Below are positions 28,628 through 38,698 of a stretch of DNA of 64,000 bases, one piece after another. This DNA comes from Zwartia vadi. Its GTDB lineage: Bacteria; Pseudomonadota; Gammaproteobacteria; Burkholderiales; Burkholderiaceae_B. The DNA is taken from positions 62,001 through 126,000 of the forward strand of contig NZ_JAUHHE010000009.1 of NCBI RefSeq assembly GCF_030410375.1, given 5' to 3'. Both the position numbers and the translations under genes were made by a program. The notes under the pieces are model-generated. The model was not told where the DNA came from. It made no database searches and saw nothing but the letters and a program-made list of their open reading frames with translations. Numbering within the stretch: position 1 is the first letter of the stretch; every line of letters begins with the position of its first letter.

Positions 28628-29260
28628 ATGAAAAACACACTGAAAACTCTCGGGCTTGGCCTCTCAATGACGTTGTCGGTATTCAGCTTCATCCCGGCAA
28701 TCTACGCACAACAAGTCGATCCAGCTGTTCAGGCAGTCATGGAGCGCAGTTTCCGTGAGCAAGGCATTGCAAAACTGGACCGCATCAAACAAGATGAATT
28801 TCAAGTCCTTTGCTCAGATGAAAAATATCGTGCCAGTGCCGAAGGACAAAAGAAAGCTGAAGCACTTCAAAAAGCTGCTCTTGCCGCCATCAAACCACCT
28901 TCTGATGGTAAATATCTAGGTGACTGGAAAGCTGGTGAAGTTGTTGCGCAGAGCGGGCGAGGCGCGACATGGTCTGATACGCTTAAAACCGTTAATGGTG
29001 GTGGCTGCTATAACTGCCATCAAATCACCAAGGAGGAAATCTCCTACGGCACGATTGGACCTTCACTTTTGGCTTACGGGAAAATGCGTGGAAACAGTGA
29101 ACCTATTTTGGTTTACACCTGGAACCGTATCAGCAACTCCAAGGCTTATAACGCCTGTAGCAATATGCCACGCATGGCGCACTTCAATTTGCTGACGGAA
29201 CAACAAATGAAAGACGTCATGGCGCTTTTGTTGGATCCCGCTTCTCCTGTCAATAAATAA
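28628..29260 (+). CDS. soxX: SoxX, monoheme cytochrome subunit of SoxAX
   Basis: 210 aa with a Sec signal peptide (IYA-QQ), a helical charged segment (about 30-100) and a cytochrome c domain with CYNCH at 127-131 and a late Cys/Met cluster (ACSNMPRM). The extra N-terminal segment makes it longer than the shortest SoxX proteins. Starts 17 nt after soxA. Accepts the electrons released when SoxA joins thiosulfate to SoxY. Confidence 0.93.
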   Translation: MKNTLKTLGLGLSMTLSVFSFIPAIYAQQVDPAVQAVMERSFREQGIAKLDRIKQDEFQVLCSDEKYRASAEGQKKAEALQKAALAAIKPPSDGKYLGDWKAGEVVAQSGRGATWSDTLKTVNGGGCYNCHQITKEEISYGTIGPSLLAYGKMRGNSEPILVYTWNRISNSKAYNACSNMPRMAHFNLLTEQQMKDVMALLLDPASPVNK

Positions 29261-29298
29261 TCACCTGAATGTCAGCAACACGCTTCAAGGAAACATAA

Positions 29299-31023
29299 AT
29301 GGGTATGAATCGTCGTGAATTTGTGCAATTGATGGCGATTGCCTCGACTGCTGGTCTCTCGCTTGCATCAGGGACCAGTCGTGCGCAGGCGGCTTCCTCG
29401 CTGTATGACATGCCAAAATTCGGTAATGTGCACTTGATGCACTTTACCGACTGTCATGCGCAGCTCAAACCAATTTATTTCCGCGAACCAAACGTCAACC
29501 TTGGCTTCGGACCACAATTCGGTAAGCCGCCACATTTAGTCGGCGATGCCTTACTGAAGTTCTACGGTATCAAAGCAGGCACCCGTGATGCCCATGCATT
29601 GACTTATTTAGACTTTGACAAAGCGGCGCTTCAATACGGCAAGGTGGGTGGCTTTGCCCATCTCGCTACGCTCATCAAGCAAGTCAGAGCCAGCCGTCCA
29701 GGCGCACTGTTACTGGATGGTGGAGATACTTGGCAAGGTTCGGGCACCTCTTTATGGACAAAAGGCCAGGATATGGTGGATGCCTGTCTGGCACTCGGAG
29801 TGGACATCATGACCGCCCACTGGGAAATGACACTCGGTGAAGCGCGTGTCAAAGAAATTGTTGAAAAGGACTTTTCAAACAAGGTCAATTTCATTGCACA
29901 AAACATCAAGACTACGGATTTCGAAGATCCAGTTTTCGATGCCTTCGTCATGAAAGAAATGAATGGCGTTCCGGTGGCGATTATCGGACAAGCCTTCCCT
30001 TACACACCTATCGCCAATCCACGTTACTTTGTCGAGAACTGGTCGTTCGGCATCGACGAGGAGAACATGCAGAAAACTGTTGACTTGGCACGCTCAAAAG
30101 GTGCCCAGGCAGTCATTGTGCTTTCTCATAATGGCATGGATGTCGACCTCAAGATGGCGAGTCGCGTGCGCGGCATTGATGCGATTCTTGGCGGACACAC
30201 GCATGATGGTGTTCCTGTTCCGGTCAAAGTCACAAATCCCGGCGGCGTCACGCTCGTCACGAACGCAGGCTCTAACAGCAAGTTTTTAGGTGTGTTGGAT
30301 CTTGATGTTAAAAACGGCAAAGTCGCTGACTTCAGATATCGACTCATGCCTGTTTTTGCAGACCTATTGCCTGCCGACAAGGACATGGATGCGCTCATCA
30401 ACAAGATCAGGGCACCTTACGAAAGCAAGCTCAATGAAAAATTAGCGACTGCTGAAGGTTCACTTTATCGTCGAGGCAATTTCAACGGAACCTTTGATCA
30501 GCTGATTGTGGATGGTTTGATTGAAATGAAAGGCGCAGAAATCGCATTTTCTCCTGGCTTCAGATGGGGAACATCCATTCTGCCAGGACAAGCGATTACG
30601 ATGGAACACTTGCTTGATCAGACTGCGATTACCTATCCTTACACCACGCTCACGCCTATGACTGGGGAACTGATTAAAACGGTACTTGAAGACGTGGCTG
30701 ACAACCTATTTAACCCGGACCCTTATTATCAGCAGGGTGGTGACATGGTGAGAGTGGGGGGGATGCAATACACGATCGATCCCACTGCATCTGCGGGCAA
30801 TCGCATATCAGACATGCGTATTGGAGACAAGGCAATCGAAGTCTCCAAAACGTATAAGGTAGCGGGATGGGCGCCTGTTTCAGAAGCTGCTCGTGACGCA
30901 GGCGGTGAACCGATCTGGGATGTGATGGCGAACTATTTACGTCAGGTTAAAAATGTTCCGGCCAAAGTGCCAAACTTACCTGTCATCAAAGGTGCTGCAA
31001 ACAATCCGGGAATGTCAGGTTAA
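29299..31023 (+). CDS. soxB: SoxB, thiosulfohydrolase
   Basis: 574 aa with a twin-arginine signal (MNRREFVQLMAIASTAGLSL) and a 5'-nucleotidase-like two-domain fold. Metal-ligand motifs are HFTDCHAQ, LDGGDTWQGSG, and a later GGHTHDG; the C-terminal domain forms the substrate pocket. Uses a dimanganese centre to hydrolyse sulfate off SoxY-bound intermediates. CAAGGAA lies 8-14 nt before ATG 29299; ATG 29305 is an alternative. Last sox structural gene of the run. Confidence 0.96.
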   Translation: MGMNRREFVQLMAIASTAGLSLASGTSRAQAASSLYDMPKFGNVHLMHFTDCHAQLKPIYFREPNVNLGFGPQFGKPPHLVGDALLKFYGIKAGTRDAHALTYLDFDKAALQYGKVGGFAHLATLIKQVRASRPGALLLDGGDTWQGSGTSLWTKGQDMVDACLALGVDIMTAHWEMTLGEARVKEIVEKDFSNKVNFIAQNIKTTDFEDPVFDAFVMKEMNGVPVAIIGQAFPYTPIANPRYFVENWSFGIDEENMQKTVDLARSKGAQAVIVLSHNGMDVDLKMASRVRGIDAILGGHTHDGVPVPVKVTNPGGVTLVTNAGSNSKFLGVLDLDVKNGKVADFRYRLMPVFADLLPADKDMDALINKIRAPYESKLNEKLATAEGSLYRRGNFNGTFDQLIVDGLIEMKGAEIAFSPGFRWGTSILPGQAITMEHLLDQTAITYPYTTLTPMTGELIKTVLEDVADNLFNPDPYYQQGGDMVRVGGMQYTIDPTASAGNRISDMRIGDKAIEVSKTYKVAGWAPVSEAARDAGGEPIWDVMANYLRQVKNVPAKVPNLPVIKGAANNPGMSG

Positions 31024-31080
31024 CTATATTTATATCTCGGTGGTTTGCTAGGCATCCTTTTTTACGCGAGGTCGCTTTCA

Positions 31081-32031
31081 ATGCATCTGCACGCGTTTTT
31101 GAGCCGATTAACTTGGCTCTATGCGATGGGATTTTTACTATTCTCATTGAATAGCCATGCAAATGAGCGCCCATTGGTCCTCACGCCTGTCGGAAAAAAT
31201 ACTTACTACGCCCAAGGCGAATCCGCCTTGGGCTCACCTTTAAATAAAAACTTCATCTCCAACGCGGGTGTCGTGATTGGTCCGGAGGGAGTGATTGTCA
31301 TTGATGCTCTGGGTTCACCTTTGCTGGGTAAACAACTCATCAATGAGATACGAAAGCTCACTGACAAACCGATTCAATTCGTGATCATCACCCACTACCA
31401 TGCTGATCATATTTATGGTTTGCAAAGTTTCATCGATATTGGCGCCACCATCATCGCTCAAGAAAGAGCAAAAGACTACTTAGGTTCCGATACCGCCCAA
31501 CTTCGACTTCAAGCATCGCGCACGGAACTCGCGCCTTGGATTAACGCTGACACCCGGCTGGTACCTGCCTCCACTTGGGTGACGGAAGACACACGGCTAA
31601 AGCTTGCTGGGCTTGAAGTTGATTTGATCAAAATGGGTCCTGCACATACCCCTGATGACTTGGCGATTTATTTTCCTTCCGAGGGTGTTCTGTTTGCAGG
31701 TGACCTCGTTTTTCGCGGACGCATTCCCTATGTTGGTCAGGCAGATAGCTTGGGATGGATTCAATCCCTGGAGAAACTGTTGGGCAAACCATCAAAAATA
31801 ATCGTGCCAGGTCACGGTCCCGCTTCAACCTCAGCCAAAGAGGATTTGGCCTTCACACGGGATTATCTAATTTATGTGCGCAAAGCAATGCAACAAGCTG
31901 CTCGCGATCTCGATCCCTTTGACGAAGCCTATGCCGCAACAGATTGGTCACTGTATGAAAAAGTCCCCCTTTTCAATGCGGCCAACCGTATGAATGCCTA
32001 CAACATCTATCTTTCCATTCAGAATGAATAG
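31081..32031 (+). CDS. Periplasmic metallo-beta-lactamase-fold hydrolase (SoxH-like)
   Basis: About 316 aa from ATG 31081 with GAGG 8 nt upstream; a TTG at 31045 adds 12 residues. Sec signal peptide ending NSHA, then an MBL fold with the zinc motif THYHADH, the later GPAHTPDD and FAGDL, and a final PGHGP. Similar enzymes in sox loci are called SoxH; the reaction is not established. It follows soxB by 57 nt without a terminator, so it is likely in the sox transcript. Confidence 0.82.
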   Translation: MHLHAFLSRLTWLYAMGFLLFSLNSHANERPLVLTPVGKNTYYAQGESALGSPLNKNFISNAGVVIGPEGVIVIDALGSPLLGKQLINEIRKLTDKPIQFVIITHYHADHIYGLQSFIDIGATIIAQERAKDYLGSDTAQLRLQASRTELAPWINADTRLVPASTWVTEDTRLKLAGLEVDLIKMGPAHTPDDLAIYFPSEGVLFAGDLVFRGRIPYVGQADSLGWIQSLEKLLGKPSKIIVPGHGPASTSAKEDLAFTRDYLIYVRKAMQQAARDLDPFDEAYAATDWSLYEKVPLFNAANRMNAYNIYLSIQNE

Positions 32032-32036
32032 TCTGA

Positions 32037-32534
32037 CTAGCGGCGATTAAAGCGCGCGAGTTCAAAAACATCCAGATCGACCATCTGTCCAACATCTTTT
32101 TGCAAAACTCGACCTGACGGATCGATCACGTAGAGCTCAGGTATACCGCGACGCTTGCCAAACATTCGTTCAAGTTCAGGTGTCATCATGGCGAGATTGA
32201 AATTAATATCGTTGTTTTTCGCGTATTTTTGAACAGTCTCAATTCTTTTGTCGATAGACAGACCGATCACCTCCAAATTACCACCTTGTGTTTTTCGAAC
32301 AAGCTCTTTCAGGTTCGCATTCTGTCGATGGCAGTACGGACACCATGTTGCCCAAACTTGCACCACTAAATATTTACCTTTTAACTGCGCTGCGGAAAGT
32401 TGTTGTCCGTCAATCATAGTGAGCGAGTCAATTTTCAAATGATCGCCAACATTGAGAGCATGGGCCTGCGTCACCGCAAACAGACTCATGAGCAATAAAA
32501 CAATCGCTATCAATCTGAGCTTTATTAATTTCAT
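32037..32534 (-). CDS. Periplasmic thioredoxin-like protein (TlpA/SoxW type)
   Basis: 165 aa from ATG 32534 (an ATG at 32549 is also possible). Signal sequence or anchor (LIAIVLLLMSLFAVTQAHA), then a TlpA/AhpC-like thioredoxin domain with active site WCPYC. Convergent with the MBL gene, 5 nt between stops. SoxW-type proteins keep SoxY cysteines reduced in other bacteria; the same role here is inferred from position. Confidence 0.78.
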   Translation of the reverse strand: MKLIKLRLIAIVLLLMSLFAVTQAHALNVGDHLKIDSLTMIDGQQLSAAQLKGKYLVVQVWATWCPYCHRQNANLKELVRKTQGGNLEVIGLSIDKRIETVQKYAKNNDINFNLAMMTPELERMFGKRRGIPELYVIDPSGRVLQKDVGQMVDLDVFELARFNRR

Positions 32535-32693
32535 AACAATGTGATCCATATCTCTACACACACCGATCAGTATTCATTCCATTCTTGAATCTTTCTAGAT
32601 ATTGTTCGTATAAATATACAAATCTTGTGCTAACAATAGTGCGAGTAGGCCAAAAAGTGTATTCTTTGTAGCACGATTCAAGTGAGAAACATC

Positions 32694-35459
32694 ATGAAGT
32701 TGAGCAGCTTTCAAAGGCACTCTCTCAAAACAAGAATCACACTCTTGACGCTTCTGATTTTTTTAGCAAGCTTGTGGACACTTGGCTACACAGTCAGTCA
32801 CAGCTTGCGCGAAGACATGCAACGCGTATTGGGTGCACAACAGCACACCATGGCCTCGCACATGGCCGCTGATATCAGTGATCAAATTGAGACCAGAATC
32901 ACGGCGCTTTATCGCGTGGCCGAGTCTATAGAAAAAAGAAATATCAAAATAGGCCCCGAATTACAAAGCGTCCTGGAGGAGTTGCCTGTTTTCCAGAGCC
33001 TTTTCAATGGTGGAACGTTCATCACGAATGCCAACGGCGACACAATCGCTTCCCTTCCTGTCACTCTTGGGAGGGTTGGCATCAACTTTATCGATCGAGA
33101 TTACATCGCGAATACCTTACGGGACGGCAATGCCACCATTGGTCGTCCCGTCATTGGACGTCAGTTGAACACTCCCATTTTTGGGATTGGTGTGCCGATT
33201 AAAAATAAAGACGGCAAAATCGTTGGAGCACTGGCAGGAGTCATCAATCTCAGCGAATCAAATTTCATGGATCGGATTGAACGTAGTTATGTGAGCAGCG
33301 CCGCAAACTACCTCTTGATCGATGCAACACATCGCGTGATTGTCGCCAGCTCTGATAAGGAGCGATTGATGGAAAGATTACCGGGACCGCTGATCAACCC
33401 GGTACTTGACAAGTTTATTGGTGGCTTTGAAGGCAGCGAGATTTTCATCAATCCTCGCGGCCTCGAAGTGATTTCCGGCGTCAAGCATTTGAACAATGCA
33501 AATTGGTATGTTGCTGTCTCACTGCCTACCAGTATCGCATTCGCGCCCATCGACAGTATGGAGCGCCGTATTTTCATCATGACGCTACTGCTGACCTTTT
33601 TATCCGGGGGGCTCACATGGTGGGTACTCGTGAAACAACTTAGGCCACTCCAAGTCACCGCGAGCAAACTTGCTCAACTTGCCAACCCTGAATCGACGCT
33701 CGAACCTTTACCCATTCACAGAAAAGATGAAATCGGTCAATTAATAAGCGGCTTTAACAGACTACTGGAAGAGCTCAGTGCAAGACAAGAAACGCTCAAA
33801 GAAAACGAAGAACGTTACCGTACGATTTTTCGGACAAGCCCGGATGCAGTCAGTATCACTCGCTTGATTGACAGCACGTTTATTGAAATCAACGATGGGT
33901 ATTCGAAAATTTTCGATTGGCAACGGGATGAGATTATTGGCAAGACAGCAATGGATATCGGGATCTGGGCTGCCCAGTCCGAGCGTGATCATTTCCGAAA
34001 CTTGATTCAAACGCACGGCTCTTGTGAACGCGTTGAGTCACGCTTTATCGCAAAAACCGGTCGAGTTGTTTACGGACTCGTCTCTGCCAACTCTATTGTC
34101 CTGAATGGAGAGCCTTGTTTGCTGTCAGTGACGCAAGACATCACCGCTACAAAAGACGCCTCGGATCAAATTGAATACTTGGAATATTTCGACTCTCTCA
34201 CGGGCCTGGCGAACCTGCGTCTTTTACTTCAACGATTGAATCTTGCCCTCGAAGAAAGAAACAATCTTCATTACTTGGGGGCCTTACTGCATGTTGATCT
34301 GGACGATTTCAAAACCCTGAATGACTCATACGGTCACGACAAAGGCGATCTCTGGCTCAAAGAAGTTGCCAAAAGACTCTCAAGCACAATCCCCGAGGGC
34401 AACTTTGTCGCGCGAATCAGTGGTGATAAATTCGCTGTTCTAATTAGCGGACTCAGTGTGATCCCCGAAGATGCCGCGAGCACTGTCGAAAATATCGCGC
34501 GTGAAATTGTCGATGCCATCCATCTTCCGTTTCAAATCGACAAAGCGGTCCATCAGAGTTCTTGTTGCATCGGCATTGCGCTTTTTACCAGCAATGAAGA
34601 AAATGGTCATACGCTTCTCAAACATGCAGAGCTCGCCATGTATCAAGTGAAGAAAATGGGCCGTGGCGCGCTGCGTTTTTTTGATCCTGCCATGCAGGAA
34701 CTTGTCAGTACACGCGTGGCTCTCGAAGCGGACTTGCGCGCAGCCCTGAAAAATAATGAATTTGTTCTTTATTATCAGCGCCAAGTCGATCAAAACAATC
34801 GTGTGGTGGGCTATGAAGTACTGATCCGCTGGCATCATCCCACTCGCGGCATCGTTTCCCCGGGGCAGTTTATATTAGCCGCTGAGCACTGTGGGCTTGT
34901 TTTACCGCTTGGGCGCTGGGTCCTTGAAACGGCCTGCAATCAACTGACGGCTTGGTCTCGCGACCCACAGAAATCCCACCTGACTATTTCAGTCAACGTC
35001 AGTGCGACGCAGTTCCATGAAGCCGATTATGTCGAGCAGGTGCTATCGATTTTGAAAAAAACAGGGGCACCCGGTTATCGTTTAAAACTCGAACTCACCG
35101 AAAGCGTACTGGTCAGTGAGATTGACAATATCGTCACTAAAATGACAGCGCTCAAAGGTCACGGCATTGGTTTCTCACTTGACGATTTTGGGACAGGCTT
35201 TTCTTCTCTGTCTTACTTGCAACGTTTACCTCTCGATCAGCTGAAAATCGACCAAAGCTTCATTTCGGATATTGTCACAAGCTCTAGTGATGCTGCGATT
35301 GCCCAGACGATTGTGACCTTGGGTCAAAGTCTGGGGTTATCCGTGATTGCTGAAGGGGTCGAAACAGACGCGCAACGCGCACGTCTGTTTGAGCTTGGAT
35401 GTACGCTTTATCAGGGCTATTTTTTCGGCAAGCCGGTCCCAATTGAACAGTGTGTTTAG
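32694..35459 (+). CDS. Membrane c-di-GMP protein: Cache-HAMP-PAS-GGDEF(degenerate)-EAL
   Basis: 921 aa from ATG 32694. Order of domains: membrane helix (about 15-35), periplasmic double-Cache sensor (40-280), second helix (near 290-310), HAMP (to 365), PAS (375-485), GGDEF-like (490-655), EAL (665-920). The cyclase motif reads SGDKF instead of GGDEF, so synthesis activity is doubtful. The EAL domain keeps EVLIRW, ELTES and [13 protein letters not shown], as expected of an active phosphodiesterase. Possibly GTP binding at the GGDEF-like domain tunes the EAL. Signal sensed unknown. Its stop overlaps the hppA stop on the other strand. Confidence 0.9.
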   Translation: MKLSSFQRHSLKTRITLLTLLIFLASLWTLGYTVSHSLREDMQRVLGAQQHTMASHMAADISDQIETRITALYRVAESIEKRNIKIGPELQSVLEELPVFQSLFNGGTFITNANGDTIASLPVTLGRVGINFIDRDYIANTLRDGNATIGRPVIGRQLNTPIFGIGVPIKNKDGKIVGALAGVINLSESNFMDRIERSYVSSAANYLLIDATHRVIVASSDKERLMERLPGPLINPVLDKFIGGFEGSEIFINPRGLEVISGVKHLNNANWYVAVSLPTSIAFAPIDSMERRIFIMTLLLTFLSGGLTWWVLVKQLRPLQVTASKLAQLANPESTLEPLPIHRKDEIGQLISGFNRLLEELSARQETLKENEERYRTIFRTSPDAVSITRLIDSTFIEINDGYSKIFDWQRDEIIGKTAMDIGIWAAQSERDHFRNLIQTHGSCERVESRFIAKTGRVVYGLVSANSIVLNGEPCLLSVTQDITATKDASDQIEYLEYFDSLTGLANLRLLLQRLNLALEERNNLHYLGALLHVDLDDFKTLNDSYGHDKGDLWLKEVAKRLSSTIPEGNFVARISGDKFAVLISGLSVIPEDAASTVENIAREIVDAIHLPFQIDKAVHQSSCCIGIALFTSNEENGHTLLKHAELAMYQVKKMGRGALRFFDPAMQELVSTRVALEADLRAALKNNEFVLYYQRQVDQNNRVVGYEVLIRWHHPTRGIVSPGQFILAAEHCGLVLPLGRWVLETACNQLTAWSRDPQKSHLTISVNVSATQFHEADYVEQVLSILKKTGAPGYRLKLELTESVLVSEIDNIVTKMTALKGHGIGFSLDDFGTGFSSLSYLQRLPLDQLKIDQSFISDIVTSSSDAAIAQTIVTLGQSLGLSVIAEGVETDAQRARLFELGCTLYQGYFFGKPVPIEQCV

Positions 35460-37513
35460 ATCAAAGGCACAATCAACAAGGCAACAATGTTGATGATTTT
35501 TATAAGCGGATTCACAGCAGGTCCGGCGGTGTCTTTATAAGGATCGCCGACCGTATCGCCTGTAATCGCGGCTTTGTGCGTCTCCGAACCTTTACCTCCG
35601 TAGTGGCCTTCCTCGATATACTTTTTAGCGTTATCCCAAGCGCCTCCACCAGTGCACATGGAAATCGCGACGAATAGGCCAGTAACGATCGTTCCCATCA
35701 ACAAACCACCTAAAGCCTCCGGTCCAAGGATCAAACCGACAGCGATCGGCGCGACGACCGGCAACAAAGAGGGAATGATCATTTCTTTGATCGCTGCAGA
35801 GGTCAGCATATCGACTGCCTTGTCATACTCCGGCTTGGCCGTGCCTTCCATAATGCCCGGTATGTCGCGAAATTGTCGTCGCACTTCATCCACGACAGAA
35901 CCCGCACAGCGACCGACCGCCTCCATCGCCATCGCGCCAAACAAATACGGAATCAAGCCGCCAATAAACAAACCGATAATTACACGATGGTCTGACAAAT
36001 CAAATGTGACCTTTAGACCATTCGCTTCGAGCGTATGTGTGTAGTCCGCAAACAAGACGAGGGCGGCCAAGCCTGCGGATCCAATGGCGTAGCCTTTTGT
36101 CACGGCCTTCGTTGTATTGCCGACAGCATCCAGAGGATCAGTAATATCACGCACCGACTGGGGTAAGCCAGCCATCTCCGCGATACCTCCTGCATTGTCT
36201 GTAATCGGACCATAGGCATCGAGTGCCACCACAATACCGGCCATCGACAACATCGAAGTGGCGGCAATCGCGATACCATAAATCCCGCCCAGCCAATACG
36301 CGCTGTAAATTGCTGCGCAAACAAACAAAACGGGCCAGGCTGTCGATCGCATGGAGACGCCGAGACCTGCGATCATATTCGTGCCATGACCTTGACTCGA
36401 TGCTTTGGCGATGTGTTTGACGGGTGCGTAATCTGTCCCTGTGTAGTACTCCGTAATCCACACCAACAACGCAGTCAACACTAAGCCTACAACCGTGGCG
36501 CCAAACATGCGGAGCTTTCCGTCTGTTGCAAAGCCGACGTCCGCAAGCATATTATCGGGCAGCATCCAGTCCGTTACGAAATAAAACGCGACCAGCGAAA
36601 TCACGCCCGCGATCACCAAGCCTTTGTAAAGCGCGGGCATCACGTTTTTCATGCCTGGCGTTGCCTTGACAAACGAACACCCGATGATCGAGGCAATGAT
36701 GGAGATACCGCCCAACACCAGGGGATACACCACAGCTTCTGCTGTGGCGACTTTGATCATCAATGCGCCGAGCACCATTGTGGCGATCAGCGTGACGGCA
36801 TAGGTTTCAAAGAGATCCGCCGCCATCCCCGCACAGTCGCCAACGTTATCCCCCACGTTGTCGGCAATCACTGCAGGATTGCGCGGATCATCCTCTGGAA
36901 TGCCAGCCTCCACCTTTCCCACCAAGTCGGCACCGACATCTGCACCCTTGGTAAAAATACCGCCACCGAGTCGGGCAAAAATAGAAATCAGTGAGGAGCC
37001 AAACGCAAGGCCAATCAGTGGATGGAGCATCACTGACATACTTTGCTCTTTGCCGCTTGCCTGCAAATAAAGAAAAAACAAACCTACGCCAAGCAGTCCC
37101 AAACCCACCACTAACATGCCGGTAATGGCGCCACCTTTAAACGCGACATTGAGCGCTTCATTCAATCCCTTTGTCGCTGCTTCGGCGGTGCGCACATTGG
37201 CACGCACAGAAACATTCATTCCGATAAAGCCACACGCACCAGACAATACAGCACCCAGTACAAAACCCACCGCTGTCAAATAATCGATAAACACAGCAAT
37301 CAAAATAGTTAACACAACGCCAACGACAGCGATCGTTTTGTATTGCCGAGACAGATAGGCGCTTGCGCCCTGCTGAATCGCTTCCGCAATTTCAATCATC
37401 CGGGCATTGCCGGTACCCTGCTGAAGGATCCAGGAACGGACAAAAAAACCATACAAGACTGCTAAAACTCCACAGCTCAGGGCAAAGTAAAGGCCCAATG
37501 TGACGTTGCTCAT
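35456..37513 (-). CDS. hppA: HppA, K+-independent proton-pumping pyrophosphatase
   Basis: 685 aa with about 16 membrane helices. PPi-binding motifs [21 protein letters not shown] and [13 protein letters not shown] are intact. In the [16 protein letters not shown] segment the diagnostic position is lysine, the signature of the K+-independent H+-pumping class. Couples PPi hydrolysis to proton translocation across the inner membrane. AGGAG lies 8 nt before the start. Divergent from the soluble pyrophosphatase gene. Confidence 0.95.
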   Translation of the reverse strand: MSNVTLGLYFALSCGVLAVLYGFFVRSWILQQGTGNARMIEIAEAIQQGASAYLSRQYKTIAVVGVVLTILIAVFIDYLTAVGFVLGAVLSGACGFIGMNVSVRANVRTAEAATKGLNEALNVAFKGGAITGMLVVGLGLLGVGLFFLYLQASGKEQSMSVMLHPLIGLAFGSSLISIFARLGGGIFTKGADVGADLVGKVEAGIPEDDPRNPAVIADNVGDNVGDCAGMAADLFETYAVTLIATMVLGALMIKVATAEAVVYPLVLGGISIIASIIGCSFVKATPGMKNVMPALYKGLVIAGVISLVAFYFVTDWMLPDNMLADVGFATDGKLRMFGATVVGLVLTALLVWITEYYTGTDYAPVKHIAKASSQGHGTNMIAGLGVSMRSTAWPVLFVCAAIYSAYWLGGIYGIAIAATSMLSMAGIVVALDAYGPITDNAGGIAEMAGLPQSVRDITDPLDAVGNTTKAVTKGYAIGSAGLAALVLFADYTHTLEANGLKVTFDLSDHRVIIGLFIGGLIPYLFGAMAMEAVGRCAGSVVDEVRRQFRDIPGIMEGTAKPEYDKAVDMLTSAAIKEMIIPSLLPVVAPIAVGLILGPEALGGLLMGTIVTGLFVAISMCTGGGAWDNAKKYIEEGHYGGKGSETHKAAITGDTVGDPYKDTAGPAVNPLIKIINIVALLIVPLI

Positions 37514-37715
37514 CTGATGAACTCCTATATTGGTTTGTCTCTTTATTGTTGATATCGAGCGCCCGCCAAGGCTCGCTCGCGAACCAGGTAGTCATGAAGC
37601 AGATAGTCATGCAGCCTTTCTAGTATCCATCAGAAAGGGCTGAATAGGAATGATTTTGTCTATTTTTGTTAAGATTAGGGTATTTACTAGTTAACCTCGT
37701 CCATCTGGAGTCATA

Positions 37716-38255
37716 ATGAGTCTCGACAAAGTCAGCCCGGGTAAAAACCTTCCCGAGTCTTTTAACGTCATCATTGAAATCTCAATGAATGCTGACCCAA
37801 TCAAATATGAGGTGGACAAGGACTCCGGTGCGCTATTTGTCGATCGCTTTATGGGTACGTCCATGCACTACCCCTGTAACTACGGCTATATCCCCAAAAC
37901 CATCGCGGGCGATGGTGATCCGGTCGACGTCTTGGTGATTACGCCCTTTCCCGTCATTCCCGGGGTGGTCGTGCGCTGCCGGGCCTTGGGTGTTTTAAAC
38001 ATGGAAGACGAGGGCGGCGAAGACGCCAAGCTTCTCGCCGTGCCCGAAGACAAAATCCTCCCGATTTACAGCCACTGGAAACAAGCTTCAGATATCCATC
38101 CCATGCGCCTGAATGCCATTCAGCACTTCTTTGAGCACTACAAGGATCTCGAAAAGGGCAAATGGGTCAAAGTGCAGGGCTGGGGTGGCGTGGCCGATGC
38201 GCATCAGGAAATCCTGACAGGCATCAAGCGTTACCAAGAAGAAAACAAAGCCTAA
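37716..38255 (+). CDS. ppa: Ppa, soluble inorganic pyrophosphatase (family I)
   Basis: 179 aa. Family-I hallmarks: KYEVDKDSGALFVDRF, YPCNYGYIP and the catalytic aspartate cluster DGDPVDVLV, then HWKQASDI. Cytoplasmic hydrolysis of PPi. The promoter region (about 200 nt) is shared with the divergent hppA. Its stop overlaps by 4 nt the stop of the opposite-strand small gene. Confidence 0.96.
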   Translation: MSLDKVSPGKNLPESFNVIIEISMNADPIKYEVDKDSGALFVDRFMGTSMHYPCNYGYIPKTIAGDGDPVDVLVITPFPVIPGVVVRCRALGVLNMEDEGGEDAKLLAVPEDKILPIYSHWKQASDIHPMRLNAIQHFFEHYKDLEKGKWVKVQGWGGVADAHQEILTGIKRYQEENKA

Positions 38256-38590
38256 GACCTTTCGCGCGTTTCACCTTGGCTGCGCGGATTCGCTTGCTGC
38301 CAGCCAAGGATTTCGGCAAGCCTGCAAATCACCCACTGGGCCTCCGCAGAGGAGAGTCCGATATCCACTGCGCCAAGTCCCTGGTGAATCCTCTCCAGCA
38401 CATCATCCTCCGTGATGCCAAGCTCCCACAGCTTGTTGGTCGCTTGCTCGGTCAGTAAATTCGCTAAATCCTCACACAAGTCGTAACGCGCATAGATATG
38501 CTCGCGTGAAGCGCTAGGCTTGATTCGGCCAGGCTCCACAAACAGGGCGATAAACGATGGCGGGATAATAATCTGATTGCCGTCACTCAT
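38252..38590 (-). CDS. Conserved small protein of unknown function
   Basis: 112 aa soluble protein, mostly helical by eye, starting SDGNQIIIPPSFIALFVEPGR. I recognise the pattern as a short protein common in Burkholderiales and sometimes labelled an 'ATPase with chaperone activity', but it contains no Walker motifs, so that label should not be trusted. Ends in a charged Arg/Glu tail. Overlaps ppa by 4 nt, tail to tail. Confidence 0.75.
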   Translation of the reverse strand: MSDGNQIIIPPSFIALFVEPGRIKPSASREHIYARYDLCEDLANLLTEQATNKLWELGITEDDVLERIHQGLGAVDIGLSSAEAQWVICRLAEILGWQQANPRSQGETRERS

Positions 38591-38698
38591 CGCTGCGCTG
38601 CAACAGTACGTATTGGTGCGTCATCTTGAATCCTGGGTTGGCAACTGCTGGTCTTTACACGATACTACGCAGCATATGTGATTTTTTAGGCGCGCACC

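Noticed and set aside
32608..32619. GTATA-AA-TATAC palindrome upstream of the EAL gene
   Set aside because: Short and AT-only apart from its ends; frequent by chance in an AT-rich promoter, so not listed as a site.
34190..34660. Active diguanylate cyclase call for the GGDEF-like domain
   Set aside because: The motif is SGDKF and lacks the canonical glutamate, so I describe it as degenerate.
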